A DNA stretch of 64,000 nucleotides from Vombatus ursinus (Eukaryota; Chordata; Mammalia; Diprotodontia; Vombatidae), in NCBI RefSeq assembly GCF_900497805.2, contig NW_020954719.1:1116001-1180000 (forward strand), written 5' to 3'. A program made the position numbers and the translations under genes. Positions within the stretch are counted from its first letter, which is position 1; the number at the start of each line of letters is the position of its first letter. This document shows positions 34,484 to 45,650 of the stretch, piece by piece. A model generated the notes under the pieces. That model made no database searches. It was not told the DNA's origin and was given only the letters and a program-made list of their open reading frames with translations.

Positions 34484-35300
34484 AGCTCTGGTGATGGATG
34501 GAAACGGGAGGGGGTGAGTGGAGGCAGGAGGAAAGAAAAGATGCAGGGGGTGGGGTGGGGCTGGGGAGAGGAATTAGAGTGAGGAGGGAAGGAAAATAAA
34601 GGGGGGGGTGGCAGTTAAAGGATAAATGTGTCCCTAGAAGCTTTTGTGACAGCAGCAACTACGGCGGCTGAATATTTGAAGGAAAATTTAATGTGGTGAA
34701 TGAAAAGAAAAAAAATTCGCGAAGAGGCTGCAGCTGCTGCAGCATTCATTTGTTGCCGGGACTGGTCCCTCCTTCGCGGGTCAGCGGCGGCGCACCATGG
34801 TGCTGCGCTGGGGCGGCAGCGGCGGGCGCTGGGCTGGGATTCTGTTGATTCAGAGGCTCTGGGCCGCCATCTCTCTAGGGCAGCGTCACTGCGGTCTCAG
34901 CACCCCGCCGCGAGCGTTCCCTCTTTCGTCTCCACCTGCTCCTCTGGCCCTGCAGCAGCAGAGCACAATGATGCAGTCCAGGCCCCCTCCCTTCCACCTC
35001 TCTTCCGGAAGGAAACAAATGGGAGAAAGGCAGGGAGGGAGGGAGGGAGGGAGTGAGGAAGGGGGCTAAAGGGAGACTCTGGTTTCCCCGAAGAGCCCCC
35101 AGGCGGCCGCTCTTGGGCTACTGGCAGAGCCAGGTGGGAGGAGACAAGAAGCCTGGGGCGGCGGCGGCGGCGGGAGTGGGGGTGGGGAGAGCAGGGGACG
35201 AGACTAAGAGGGACGAAGGGGGAGGAGGAGAAGGGAAAGAAAGGGATAAGAAAGCGGGACGAGGAGGAAGGGGAGACCCTGGCCCTACATGGTAGGCGGG
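34484..35300 (-). promoter_or_regulatory. BICD1: BICD1 5' UTR, promoter and CpG island
   Basis: This GC-rich, CpG-dense block directly precedes the BICD1 start codon. CpGs are densest at about 34,718-34,925 and 35,085-35,290 in an otherwise AT-rich window. It contains GGGGCGG Sp1-type boxes near 34,806, a GCGGCCGC at 35,103-35,110, a short GCG run at about 35,157-35,172 and a GGGA run at about 35,030-35,055. No clear TATA box precedes the exon, as is usual for CpG-island promoters. The transcription start cannot be placed from sequence; the 5' UTR probably begins somewhere in 34.6-34.9 kb. No young SINE or L1 lies inside it. Confidence 0.85.
34797..35069 (+). other. Divergent open frame in the CpG island (probably chance)
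   Basis: Ninety codons on the strand opposite BICD1, starting CACCATGG (good context), with an Arg-rich, acid-poor N-terminus (MVLRWGGSGGRWAGILLIQR). It overlaps another frame in the same GC-rich DNA. I recognise no homology. A CAG|GTGGGA donor-like site lies past its stop, near 35,131. Most likely a by-product of GC content or part of a divergent non-coding transcript. Confidence 0.2.
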
Positions 35301-35669
35301 AGGGGTGTCCGCAGGTTTTGTACAGATGTCCACAATCTAAGAAAGGGCTGCAAGGGAGCGAGACAAGGATGCTGCTGCCCCCTCACTCCATGACTCGGTA
35401 CAAGAAAAAGCTTGACAATTCCTGCAGCCCGCTCTTTTACTCTAAGAAAAACAATCCAGTCTGACATTCATTCTTCTGTAACCAACAAACCCTATGATTT
35501 CAAAACCCTCCAGCTACCATATGCAGGTGCATTTCTGCACCTGCCCCAGCACTCTAATTAAATATACTTCCCAAACATGACCGCCATCGGGCAATATCAC
35601 TACTCTTACGACTTTCAATCTGTTTTCACACTTCTAACTCTCCTCTATTCCTCTTTCCTTCCACCCTTA

Positions 35670-35910
35670 CATAACATTAGCTGACATTTATGTAAGTTTT
35701 AAGTTTTATCAGGCACTTTTACACACATGATTTCGTTTGTTCCTTACAACCACCCAGTAAGGTACTTATTATGAGGTATCCCTCTTTTACAGATTAAAAA
35801 AAAAGTTTGCTCTTAGTCATGCAGCATATAAAGGTCACATCTGGGTTTTACAAGTCAGGTCTCTACTACTGCAGGGTCCAACACACTTTGCATTATGCCA
35901 TGTTGGCTGA
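35670..35910 (-). mobile_element. MIR SINE, full length, inverted
   Basis: TAGCTGACATTTATGTAAGT through TTACAACCACCCAGTAAGGT, CTTTTACAGATT and the inverted CORE and head regions. Confidence 0.8.
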
Positions 35911-35974
35911 AATCTCTTCTTGTACCGTTCTATCTCTTCTTCCTTTCTTTCTTGTATTGAAAGTTACTTTGATT

Positions 35975-36154
35975 GATTGCATGTGTATAACCTAAATCTA
36001 ATTGCTGATGGTCTCAGAGAGGAGTAAGGATAGGGAAGGGGGGAAGGGAAGGTGGATTGAATTTGGAAATCAAAACTTTAAAAAAAAGTTAAAATTGTTT
36101 ATAGGGGGATTATATATATACATATATATTTATATATTTAAACACACACACATA
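35975..36154 (+). mobile_element. L1 3' UTR stub
   Basis: Only the last 180 bp of an L1: GCATGTGTATAACCTAAATC, a GGGAAGGGGGGAAGGG tract, AAAGTTAAAATTG, then a TA-rich tail. A 17-bp duplication with one mismatch (TGAAAGTTACTTTGATT at 35,958; TGAAAGTTACGTTGATT at 36,155) flanks it. Confidence 0.85.
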
Positions 36155-36689
36155 TGAAAGTTACGTTGATTCAATGACCCCTGCTTGTCAATCAGTTTTG
36201 GGGAAGGCTGTTGTTGGGAAAGGGGATACCAAGTCTGTAGCTTCTTGCATTACTTGCTCTTTGTCACATACTCCTACTTGTGCTGTTTGTACTCCCACCT
36301 GCAAATTGTCTATACTTGCTACCTTAGGAAGGAACTGAGATGCAAGGGCCCAATCTATTTTGCTAACATTAATCTATCTGAATTGTTTTTATTTCATTAG
36401 GAAAGTTATCAATAAAAGCTGACCCCACCTAGAAACCATCAATGATCTTCAGTGATCAGCCCAACAACAAATAATATGTTGCTATCTTGATATACTTATA
36501 ATAAACTCCTTTTAATTCTCTTTATCTTGAATTTTGCCTAGTTAATCAGGGTGAAAGCCTAAACAAAGAATTTTCCTTTCAATTTTTCCACTCTTCTATC
36601 TCCCTTCTACTTTTCTACTCCTCTATCTCAGAGGTCTCCAAAGCTTTTTTGATTGAGTACCCTTCTCAGTAAATTTTATTTTTATTGTG

Positions 36690-37345
36690 AAGGTATTTGC
36701 AGACACCCTGTTTCCCAGAGCTAAGGCCCAACAAGCAGGCTGTGCCCTAAGCTTGACATAAAAACAATCCTTTGTGCTCTGGATGATCTAGCCCTGTGGC
36801 AAAGCGTATTGCTTTGACCAGCACCAAGTGTTCACTGAGAAATTTATGCTTTTCATATTAATCAATAACTGTTTGTTGGAGCTCCCCCTATTTCCTAGGG
36901 ACCTGAGAGCAAATGTGCTGCAGCCTAAGGCCATCCATCACACCTCTTAACGTGCTTAAAATCCTTGTTTCTTATAACAGCCAAGTGAACTGAACCCGGT
37001 ACTGCACTTGTGTTCCCACCACACTAACTTTGGTTCTGTACCCCCACTGAATAATCACAAGACTCAACAACCCATAAGACTTAAGTCAATCAACTTAACA
37101 ACTGTTCCCACAGGAACCAGGAACACCTGCATTGTCCATGCAAGAGCCTACTGTAAAAACTGCTACTCAAGACCTAAGAATGACTGTGTTGTGGTATTTA
37201 TATAGGTATATAAGCCTTGCCTTCACCCTAGCATGTTAAGCACTCCTTCTCAGGATGGGGGACTTCCACTTGCAAGTGTTTTCCTCACTCTGAAATTAAT
37301 TAAACTTCTGTTTAATCCCTCACACACCTGTCTCTGGCCTGCTCT
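36690..37345 (+). repeat. LTR-like sequence (fossil)
   Basis: A U3-R-U5-like layout: TATATAAG at 37,207, ATTAAA at about 37,299, then a short pyrimidine-rich tail ending near GGCTACA. The left edge is uncertain and no flanking duplication could be fixed. It reads away from BICD1. A further AT-rich stretch at 36.18-36.60 kb with AATAAA-type signals may be related. Family not recognised. Confidence 0.45.
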
Positions 37346-37414
37346 TTTTGGCTACAGCCATTCCCAGCTTAGAGGTTGGTTCTGGTCTGGTTGACATTAA
37401 GTATATATTTATTA

Positions 37415-37417
<3 letters not shown>

Positions 37418-37464
<47 letters not shown>

Positions 37465-37474
37465 NNNNNNNNNN

Positions 37475-37521
<47 letters not shown>
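37418..37521. repeat. (GT)n microsatellite with a 10-N gap
   Basis: GT dinucleotides on both sides of ten N at 37,465-37,474; the true length is unknown. Confidence 0.97.
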
Positions 37522-37522
<1 letters not shown>

Positions 37523-38364
37523 TGAATGAAAACCCTGAGAGATAGAGTTTCCCACTCAACTAATGAACATGTACCTTGAAGGCTAAGAGCAAATTTCATC
37601 ATTCAACCATGCCCTTCAGAGGCTAACTGACCTTTTCAAGACATGGGTTTTAACAGAAATAAGAGGGAAAAGGGAGGATCACAAGTTAATAATTAGTTAC
37701 TAATATAACAGTGAAATAATTTCTCTCATTCTCCCCTTTGATTCACTTGAGAGATCTCAGTGAATCACTAACTGACATGACAAACACTTCATCAAGGGTT
37801 TTTAACCACGGGGCTTATAATGAAAAATAATATAAGGGGAAGAAGGAGAGAGATTGACTCTATTCATTGACAGGAGCCATTGAGGGCAATTCCCTTTGGC
37901 AAACGTGCCTTACAAAAGATAATGGCACAGTCTCTTTCTCAGTAACCCATTCCCACTATTTCATCAGTCCATCACATTTTAGGGCTCAGAAGTATCATCT
38001 CACTTAGCTGTCTGGTTTCTGAAACATCTCTTGATGTAGTCCTCTGATCCTCTTAGCCATGCTGGAATGTATGGGGTTTCAAAGCAGCTTCTAGTGGATT
38101 TGCTTCTCCAGTTCACATCACTCACAGAGACCCTCTTTCCTATTAAAATTTCTTGCAAAATAGATCTTAATACAATTCAACTTTGCTTTGCCAATAATCA
38201 CGTCAGGTAGTGAGAGTTAGCTCAGACCTCAGAGTTCTAATAACAACATCAAGTTAGGAACCTCTAGACCAGAGAATTTACATTTCTCTATATTCCTTGG
38301 TGCTCCTATTCTTATCTCAACCAGCCAGCAACAGGCTGGAAGGAAAATCTAAAAGAATCTATGT
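37522..38364. other. Flanking DNA, nothing recognised
   Basis: No gene or clear repeat between the GT tract and the SINE at 38,365. Confidence 0.45.
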
Positions 38365-38509
38365 GGGGCAGCTAGGTGGCGCAGTGGATAGAGCACTGAC
38401 CCTGGAGTCAGGAGGACCTGAGTTCAAATCTGGCCTCAGATACTTGATTACTAGCTGTGGGACCCTAGGCAACTCACTTAACCCCATTGCCTAGCCAAAA
38501 AAAAAAAAA
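38365..38509 (+). mobile_element. CORE-SINE (WSINE1/MAR1 type)
   Basis: Near-consensus copy with an A tail. Flanked by AAGAATCTATG at 38,353-38,363 and 38,514-38,524. Confidence 0.96.
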
Positions 38510-39539
38510 GAAGAAGAATCTATGAGCATCTGACTGGTAGAATGAGCCCTTTTGGTTATGAATGCCAGTATAGTTATGTGGGCTAAAAAGTACCTTTTAA
38601 ATTGCCATTGAGTCCACCATCATTTAACTTCTGGTGTTCATCTATTTCCTTCTTCACCTTGGATTCAAGTCCTAGAAAGAGAAGGAACCCATAATTGCCT
38701 TGTGATGCAAGTTGGCAAATTGTTATGTTGATCTGTTTAAGAAATTCAAATAACTGAAAAATTAAAAAATTCTGAACTCAGTTTTTATATTTGGCATATA
38801 TAATTATCTGATCTTGTGTTTTACACATGCATACACACACAAATATATGTGTGTGTATACATATAGATATAAACAAAATTTTCACTCTATTTTGTTATTT
38901 ACTCTAGTTATTTACTTTTATCTGATCATTCCCCTCCTTAGAAGGATGAGGTTCTGCTAAGGAACTAATAACAAAACACTTTTTATAAGAAAATTGCCTC
39001 TAATACAAAAATGAATTCATTTAGAAGTTGTGAAATTAACTTCAAATATAGCAAAAGATTCTGGGATGGAATGTATAAATACATTGAGTAATCTATTTCA
39101 AAACAGTGTTTGGAAATAAGTTGTTTATAATAAAACATGTTTAGTTACTAACCATGTTCAAATGAATAACCCTGAGTGAAATTAAATATCTCTGTGAGGT
39201 AACACAAGATAGACCCACAAGTCACTCTTCTCTTAAGATAACTAATCACAAGGAAATTTTTTTCCTTAACACAGTATGGAAACCATTTATGATATTAACC
39301 TCACTAAATAATAGAATTACATACTGGTCTCACAGATCTTTATATCATTGCCTAATTTTTCCCATGCCATTGTAACATAATAAAGGAACTTATACAGGAA
39401 TATATAACTAGTGACAGAAAGATGACAAGGCCAAACACTCATCTACTTACTTATTTAGAATATAAAAAGGACTATAATTCCAAGCTGAATAGCTCATAGT
39501 AGCTCAGATGTGCTCCAGTATTGGCCTTCAAAATAAAGA

Positions 39540-40110
39540 TTTAATCTTGTGTTCATACTGATCACCTGCCATGATATAGAAATTTGCCATAAAATGAAAA
39601 TAGGAACATAGCTATAGTAAAGGGAAAATGTTCGCCTAACCTGATGTCAATTCCATGCTACAGTCACATAAGCAGGCAATTGTATTGAAAAAATGTCATA
39701 GTCAGACTTAGAGTCAGACAAGTGGGAAACTTTCCATTCAGAAGAAAATATACTGAGAAAATTGAGTCAGTTAAATCCTATCTCAGCCCATGCCAAGAGT
39801 CATTCTCCTAGGCTTCCTCATGAGAATTCCATCTGTAGTTCATAGATGTTAATCCCATAGGGCTACTAGCATCCTAGATCACTGACTCAAAAGCATTTCT
39901 TGATGATCATGCCTGAAATCAGACTCAGAATAATAACAATTATAGTCCCATAAAGTTTAACCTTTAACAGCAAATTCATACAATCAAAGCTTTGGGTGGA
40001 TTGTTATTAAGGTTCACATATGGTTGAGCATGAATATTGACTCTGGTCTCAAATTGAAAATAATAAGATATTCATCATAAAAAAAATCACAGCTTAACTT
40101 ACCCTGGTTA
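39540..40110. repeat. Repeat X1 (unassigned, probably retroviral)
   Basis: It shares collinear blocks with 51,640-52,180: GATATAGAAATTTGCCATAA, GTGGGAAACTTTCCATTC, GAGAAAATTGAGTCAG. After a SINE pair it continues at 40,461-40,650 with TCTCACTAATCACAG and TTGCAATAAATTATC. I infer an internal part of the retroviral fossils nearby, but no product is recognised. Confidence 0.55.
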
Positions 40111-40125
40111 GAAACATTTGCTATG

Positions 40126-40445
40126 GGGGTAGCTAGGTGGCGCAGTGGATAGCACTTTGGCCTTGGAGTCAGGAGGACCTGAGTTCAAATCTGGCCTCAG
40201 ACACCTGACACTTACTAGCTGGGTGACCCTGGGCAAGTCACTTAACCCCAATTGCCTCACCAAAAAGCAAAAAAAGGGGGGGGGGCAGCTAGGTGGCATA
40301 GTGGATAGAGTACCAGCCCTGAAGTCAGGAGGACCTGAGTTTAAATCCAGCCTCAGACCAAACACTTGATACCTACTAGCTGTGTGACCCTGGGCAAGTC
40401 ACTTAACCCCAATTGCCTAAAAATAAAAATAAAAAAATAAAAAAA
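40126..40445 (+). mobile_element. Tandem pair of CORE-SINEs inside one target duplication
   Basis: First unit 40,126-40,275, second 40,276-40,445, both plus and head-to-tail. The only duplication is outside the pair: a perfect GAAACATTTGCTATG at 40,111-40,125 and 40,446-40,460. Confidence 0.95.
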
Positions 40446-40650
40446 GAAACATTTGCTATGAGAGGAAGAAGCAGAGGCATGATTATAACAGCTCAAAAAG
40501 AATATGTAGGGTCCCAAAAAAAATTTCACATCAAATGGCAAAGTCTCACTAATCACAGTAGGGCTGGACCCAACTGTTATCAACACTCTCAACTTGTTGC
40601 AATAAATTATCTAGCAAATAAAAACTTATCAGGCCTTCTAAAAAGTTACA

Positions 40651-41449
40651 CAAAAGCTTTTTACTTAGCATTCCTTTCTACTAGTATTTCTCTTTCTTAA
40701 AAAAAAGCTTAAAAATCCATCCTGATAGATTAAGCATTATAGAACTTATACTATGTCAAACATATTATCAGATAAAACAACAAAGAAAATTTTTTCCATT
40801 GTTGTAACCCAAATAAAATAAAATATTCTTAACACTGAATTTACAACCTGACAATATACAAATTACAAGAGAGTCTAGTTTTTTAACTATGTTGGTATTA
40901 TTAAGTTTCACAATATAGACATATATTTAATTTTACATTAACAATATTAGGAAATACATATAAAGCTTTACCCACTTGAATTCACATCTGTTATCATCAG
41001 GTTAACTTAAAATGTGCTGGGCTAAATATTATAAGATTGTAGTTGACTGATTTTTGGCCGAGGAAGAAGAGCCCTAGGGAGTTTGATCTGATGCTGACAA
41101 GGCATGGCCTATTTTCCCCAGGCAGAAAACTTTAAGAGTTTTCATAGAAAGAGTTAATTAAATAATTCTCAATTTGAACAATACAATGAAACATTTACGG
41201 TCCTATATAATAGTTGCAGGTCACAATAACCAATATTTTTATAGTGTTATATGTATACTATGGTCAAGGCCCAAGACTAACCACTCTATGAAAAAGAGCT
41301 TCCTACACGCCATCCTGAAAGGTGTGTGAACACAACTTACCCAATGGTAAGTAGGAGACTAAAGTCAAAGCTGCAGAATAGTCTTAGGATAGTTTGGTAC
41401 AATTGGTAGAGACTAAATCTTTTCCTTTTTTAATTTCCAGTTCTCAATT
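40651..41449. other. AT-rich DNA, nothing recognised
   Basis: No supported gene. It may belong to the same fossil retroviral region as its neighbours. Confidence 0.4.
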
Positions 41450-41463
41450 AAAATCAAATCACT

Positions 41464-42005
41464 TCTTTGCCCCTTACTCCAAAAGAATTTGGGTCCATTT
41501 GTTTGAGGGGGGAATGATGGGGTTGGGATCTGGGCCCCAGGAAGGAAAAACCCTGGACTTTCCCACTTGGCCAAATCTCTGGCATTTGCCTGAGGCTATA
41601 ATCCTATCAACTAGCCTTTCATTGTGGCTACACCCAACCTCCCAATTCTGTTACCTTTAACCTAGCCTGGCCTTCCTTTGTTTTACCTCCCTATGTATGG
41701 CCCCTGGCCATTTCCCACCCTTAATCCTAGCTAGGCTCTATTCTGCCTTGGCTATGAGGTCCAGGTCCCAGGAGTTCTGTTCACCCCAGCTTACTGGTCA
41801 CTCCTAGGTCCCTCCCACAGTCTTTCTGTATATAAGGTCCACCTTTTCTCCATTAAGATGCTTAGATTCTTGTAAACTAGCCACAACTCATATTCCTAAA
41901 ATCTAGCCACTGCTTAGATTCTTAAAATCTAGCCAATAACATACTCCTTAAGAGTATGCCCAGTATGATGGATGTTCTAATAAACCTTGTCTTTGGCTGA
42001 AAAAA
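41464..42005 (+). mobile_element. L1-style retrocopy of a retroviral RNA 3' end (fossil)
   Basis: About 50 bp of internal sequence ends in a purine tract GAGGGGGGAA (41,505-41,514). U3-like sequence follows from TGATGGGG, then TATATAAGG at 41,829, AATAAA at 41,979 and a poly(A) run from about 42,000. There is no U5. The flanks carry a 14-bp duplication, AAAATCAAATCACT, at 41,450-41,463 and 42,006-42,019. The poly(A) right after R and the long duplication indicate copying by L1 machinery rather than integration. Class I (gamma-like) is a guess from layout. Confidence 0.7.
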
Positions 42006-42019
42006 AAAATCAAATCACT

Positions 42020-43760
42020 GTACTTTAACCTGAGCGTAGAGCTAAATCTTGAAGTTTAAATTAATATTAACTCCCTGCTTAATTGTCAATCTGCTTCAAA
42101 AGGCCAGCACTCAGAATTACTTTAAACTATTAGCAGGGCTAGTAAAATTTTATGATTCAGCCTTTCACAGATAAGGACATTTTAAAGGGTCCTTCCTATG
42201 CCAACTTCACAATCATTATTACTATTTTCTATATTTCTAAAGATTTTTAATGATATCTTTATATCAGTCTTTTAACAATTAAATCTATAACCCAAGAGAA
42301 TCAAAGAAAAACTCACTTTTCTAACAATATTTCTAACACAATGAATTATCAAGTTAATGTTAGGCATTATCTTTATACACATTGCAAATCAAATAACCGA
42401 GATCACTTGGTTTAAAACCACACAGTTAACAAGTTTCCTAATCCATACATTTTCCTAATTTGTCTTAATACGAAATAGTACAGTAACTTGTCAGAGAAAT
42501 ACATTTCACTTAAAATGAGACCAGAATAAATTCAATTATACTTGGATATATTTTCCAAATGGTATCATACAGAATCTCAATTTTAATTTCTATTATTTAA
42601 TATTATATTTTATACAAGGGCTATTTATTCCGAGCATTTCATATTATAAGGTTCACTATTTCCAGCTATTCTACTGCCAAAGATTTTAAAAGTGAAAGTA
42701 AACTACCCTAGTTATCACACTTGGGAGTACATCATAACATAGTTCAAGAACCCATTGCTTATCAATTTTCTCCTAGCCCTCCATAACTTTCTCTATTGGT
42801 TTTCAAATCAAGCTGCAATTTTTTTCATTACTGCTATTGTTCTCAATCTTTCCATTTAAACAAAGTCAAGCTTCCTCAAACCCTCTCAAAACGCTTAAAC
42901 CTTCTTTTCATTTTTTGTACATCTGTCTTATGATTCAAAAACACAAATTTTTATTTACCTTTCCTATTTTATCTCAAGCTTTTATTTCTCTCTTTCCAAA
43001 TCTCAAAACCTGTTATTCAGATTACACAAGTTTCCCTTTTTTTTTTTTTTGAAATTGTACATATGTCTGGCTTGCTGTAAATTTCCTTTTGAAATTGTAC
43101 ATTTCAACCATATCCCCAACTGTGTTCATTCTATTGAATATTTCCTTCATGATTTTAGCACATACTGTTGTTAAACCTGATGTCTTACTACAACCTTACT
43201 TTCTCAAACTGGATAGTTAATTTCAACCCAGGTGATTTTCTTCATTAATTTGCCTATCACAAGTATACATTGTTGCTTGAGTAGTTGCAATTCACATATT
43301 CTCTAGATCAAAAGCTTCAAATCTCTCTCCTCTTTCCAAAAAGAGAAACTGTGTTGCCTATTCCTAGTCCTAGAAGACATTTGTGGGACAAATCCTTTTT
43401 TAAAAAATCCATTAAAAATGTTTTCAGTAATTACTAAAACTTTTAGGAGGCTTCTTGAAGTACAGGAGTGGGGTTCTGGGTTCTGTCTAAAGTGATCAAC
43501 TTAAAGCAGTTTTCCAAACTAAATCATACTTACTCTCTTTTCTGCTTACTTACTCTTCAATTTTAAAATCTGGAGAGATTTAATACTTTGTAATTCATAA
43601 GTTAAGAGTTATAATTTTCAAATCTTACCAATATTTCGTATGCAAAGTTTTTGCAATGGTAAAATACATTTTAAACATAAATTGCTAAAATTCTAGGTGA
43701 TGCATTTAAGGCCACTATAGAAAAACCTTGATGAAAGTGTGCTTTAAAGTATAAAAACTT
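42020..43760. other. AT-rich DNA containing repeat Y1
   Basis: No gene recognised. The segment 42,795-43,050 matches 50,890-51,330 (Y2) in blocks such as TTTTCAAATCAAGCTGCA and GTCAAGCTTCCTCA. It may be decayed retroviral sequence on the minus strand. Confidence 0.45.
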
Positions 43761-43910
43761 TGGGGCAGCTAGATGTCACAGTGGATACAGCACCAGCCCT
43801 AGAGTCAGGAGAACCTCAGTTCAAATCCAGCCTCAGATATATAATACTTACTAGCTGTGTGACTCTGAGCAAGTCACTTAACCCCCAATTGCCTAACCAA
43901 AAAAATAAAT
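43761..43910 (+). mobile_element. CORE-SINE (WSINE1/MAR1 type)
   Basis: Flanked by AAAGTATAAAAACTT (43,746) and AAAGTACAAAAACTT (43,911). Confidence 0.96.
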
Positions 43911-44239
43911 AAAGTACAAAAACTTATTTTGAAGTTTTAAACACATTTCCCTGATATCAGATATTGGGTGTAAGGAGCACAATATCATCAGAGAGCAGGG
44001 AATGGTACCCATAAGTCTTCCCAGGAGATATTACCCCCACTAGTTCACAGGTAGATTTAGGGATAAGGAGAAAGCAGGAGGGAAATTTAGCCTCTTGCTG
44101 CTGCTTTTCTGAATTAAAACAAAATTTCTTACCACACTCAGCTTTAATTAGTTAGCATTTGTCAAGTTTCTAATGGATACCTTATCAATAGAAAGAGTAC
44201 TTATTCAACTTCTAAAATTGGCAAAGGGAACAAGGGGGT

Positions 44240-45400
44240 GAAAAGTCAGAGCTAGGATCTTGGGGTCTGAAAAAAAGAAAATCTATCTTTGAGATCCACA
44301 GCCCTTCCCTCTCCCACTTTGTGCATTATTGCTCCTTGGGGAACTCCTATTGCCATTCCTCTTTTGACTTCTAAGGTCCCTTTATCTCTTAAAACAGTCT
44401 TGAGTAATGTGACCTTTTCTTCCACAGTAGAAACAAACACTTTTGAAATGCCTAAGGTTTAGATATAACCTACAACATGGCCTGTTCAACAATTTCTCTA
44501 ATGACCTATATAGTAACTTCTGAAAAAAGAATGGTTTGGGCTGGAACAGGCTGCATTGGGATAACAGTCCATTCCTTTTCTACAGTTCCTTCTTTTTCTT
44601 GGTTTTCCCTTTTCTTTCTATCTTTTACCTCTTTCTCCTTTTCCTGTTTCTGTTCCTTCATAGACATAGAGGGCAATGCTTCTAATCTGCTCTATGGTCA
44701 TTCCATGCCAACCAGGGCATCTCTTATGGAAATGTTTTTGTATCTCAGGAAGAGATTGATTAACAAAACAGTTGTAAATGATATGAGCATCTCTTGGACT
44801 GAAGAGGTCTAGCATCACACATAGTTTCATACTTTTGTATAGCTTACTGTAAAAATGATTAGGATTCTTACCCTCTTATTGTATTGTCTCCTGGAACCTA
44901 TTCCAGTTGCACAAATATTCATATCCTCACACAAAGATCATCTGGCCTGCTGTAATCATCGGGCTTATTGGGGTCCTATTGTGAATCTTGTAAAGGCCAG
45001 TTGGAGACTCCTTTTTCTATTGGGACTGACCTGTTAGTACTATGACTGCTTGTCTTTCACTTGGGGAGAGCAAAGACACTGTTAAACAGGTTACATCTTT
45101 CCAAATGGGATTGTAGCCTTTAAATATAGCATTAAAATGATTTCTCCTAGATTCTCCTCAAAGCTAATGACATTACTTCTCCAGGTAGAAAGATCAGAGG
45201 GAGAGAGAGATTTGTATCATCTGATAGAAATCATATTGGGGGAGAAGGTTTTAGATGACCTAATTGCCTTTTCTTTCCCTGTTTTCTCTGACTTATTTAA
45301 GGAAATCCCTTCATTATGTTGTTCTTGCTATTCTTATTTCCCATTATTTATAAACATTCTTAAGCTGACTTAGGCTTAAATCTTACAATTTAATTTCAAA
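44240..45400 (-). pseudogene. Retroviral gag fossil (gamma-like, class I ERV)
   Basis: Minus-strand sequence with a capsid-like part (about 45,250-44,620) and a nucleocapsid-like part. A CCHC zinc-knuckle motif of C-x2-C-x4-H-x4-C form sits at 44,435-44,394. Family assignment rests on the capsid pattern (SPSDLSTW-like segment) followed by a single recognisable zinc knuckle. It is broken in many places and old. Pol was not identified to its left. Element G separates it from the LTR-like sequence at 48.4-49.0 kb. Confidence 0.65.
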
Positions 45401-45650
45401 CTTGGCCTTTTGGAGTAATGAAAAATCCCCACTGAGGTGCCACATTGCTTAGGTAGGTGAGAAGGTAACAATTCCAGTTGAAATGGTGGACTGCTTTCTA
45501 TGAATTAAAGGTACAGGACATATAATAAGCAGACAATTTCCCTCATCAGCCCTTGCTTTCTATGACTGGCTGCACAAAGCCATACTCATCTATTCCATTC
45601 TATGGTAGGTGAGCCCAGGGACCTTACCTCCTTCCCTAAAGAAATTAAAG
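45401..45650. other. Flank between gag fossil and element G
   Basis: About 250 bp, perhaps the leader of the gag fossil. Nothing firm seen. Confidence 0.35.

Noticed and set aside
35053-35333. Gly/Arg- and Pro/Ser-rich open frames on both strands of the CpG island
   Set aside because: Low-complexity translation of GC-rich DNA, overlapping frames, no domain and no splice context.
37320-37602. Open frames of repeated Val-Cys or Thr-His
   Set aside because: Translation of the (GT)n tract; not a protein.
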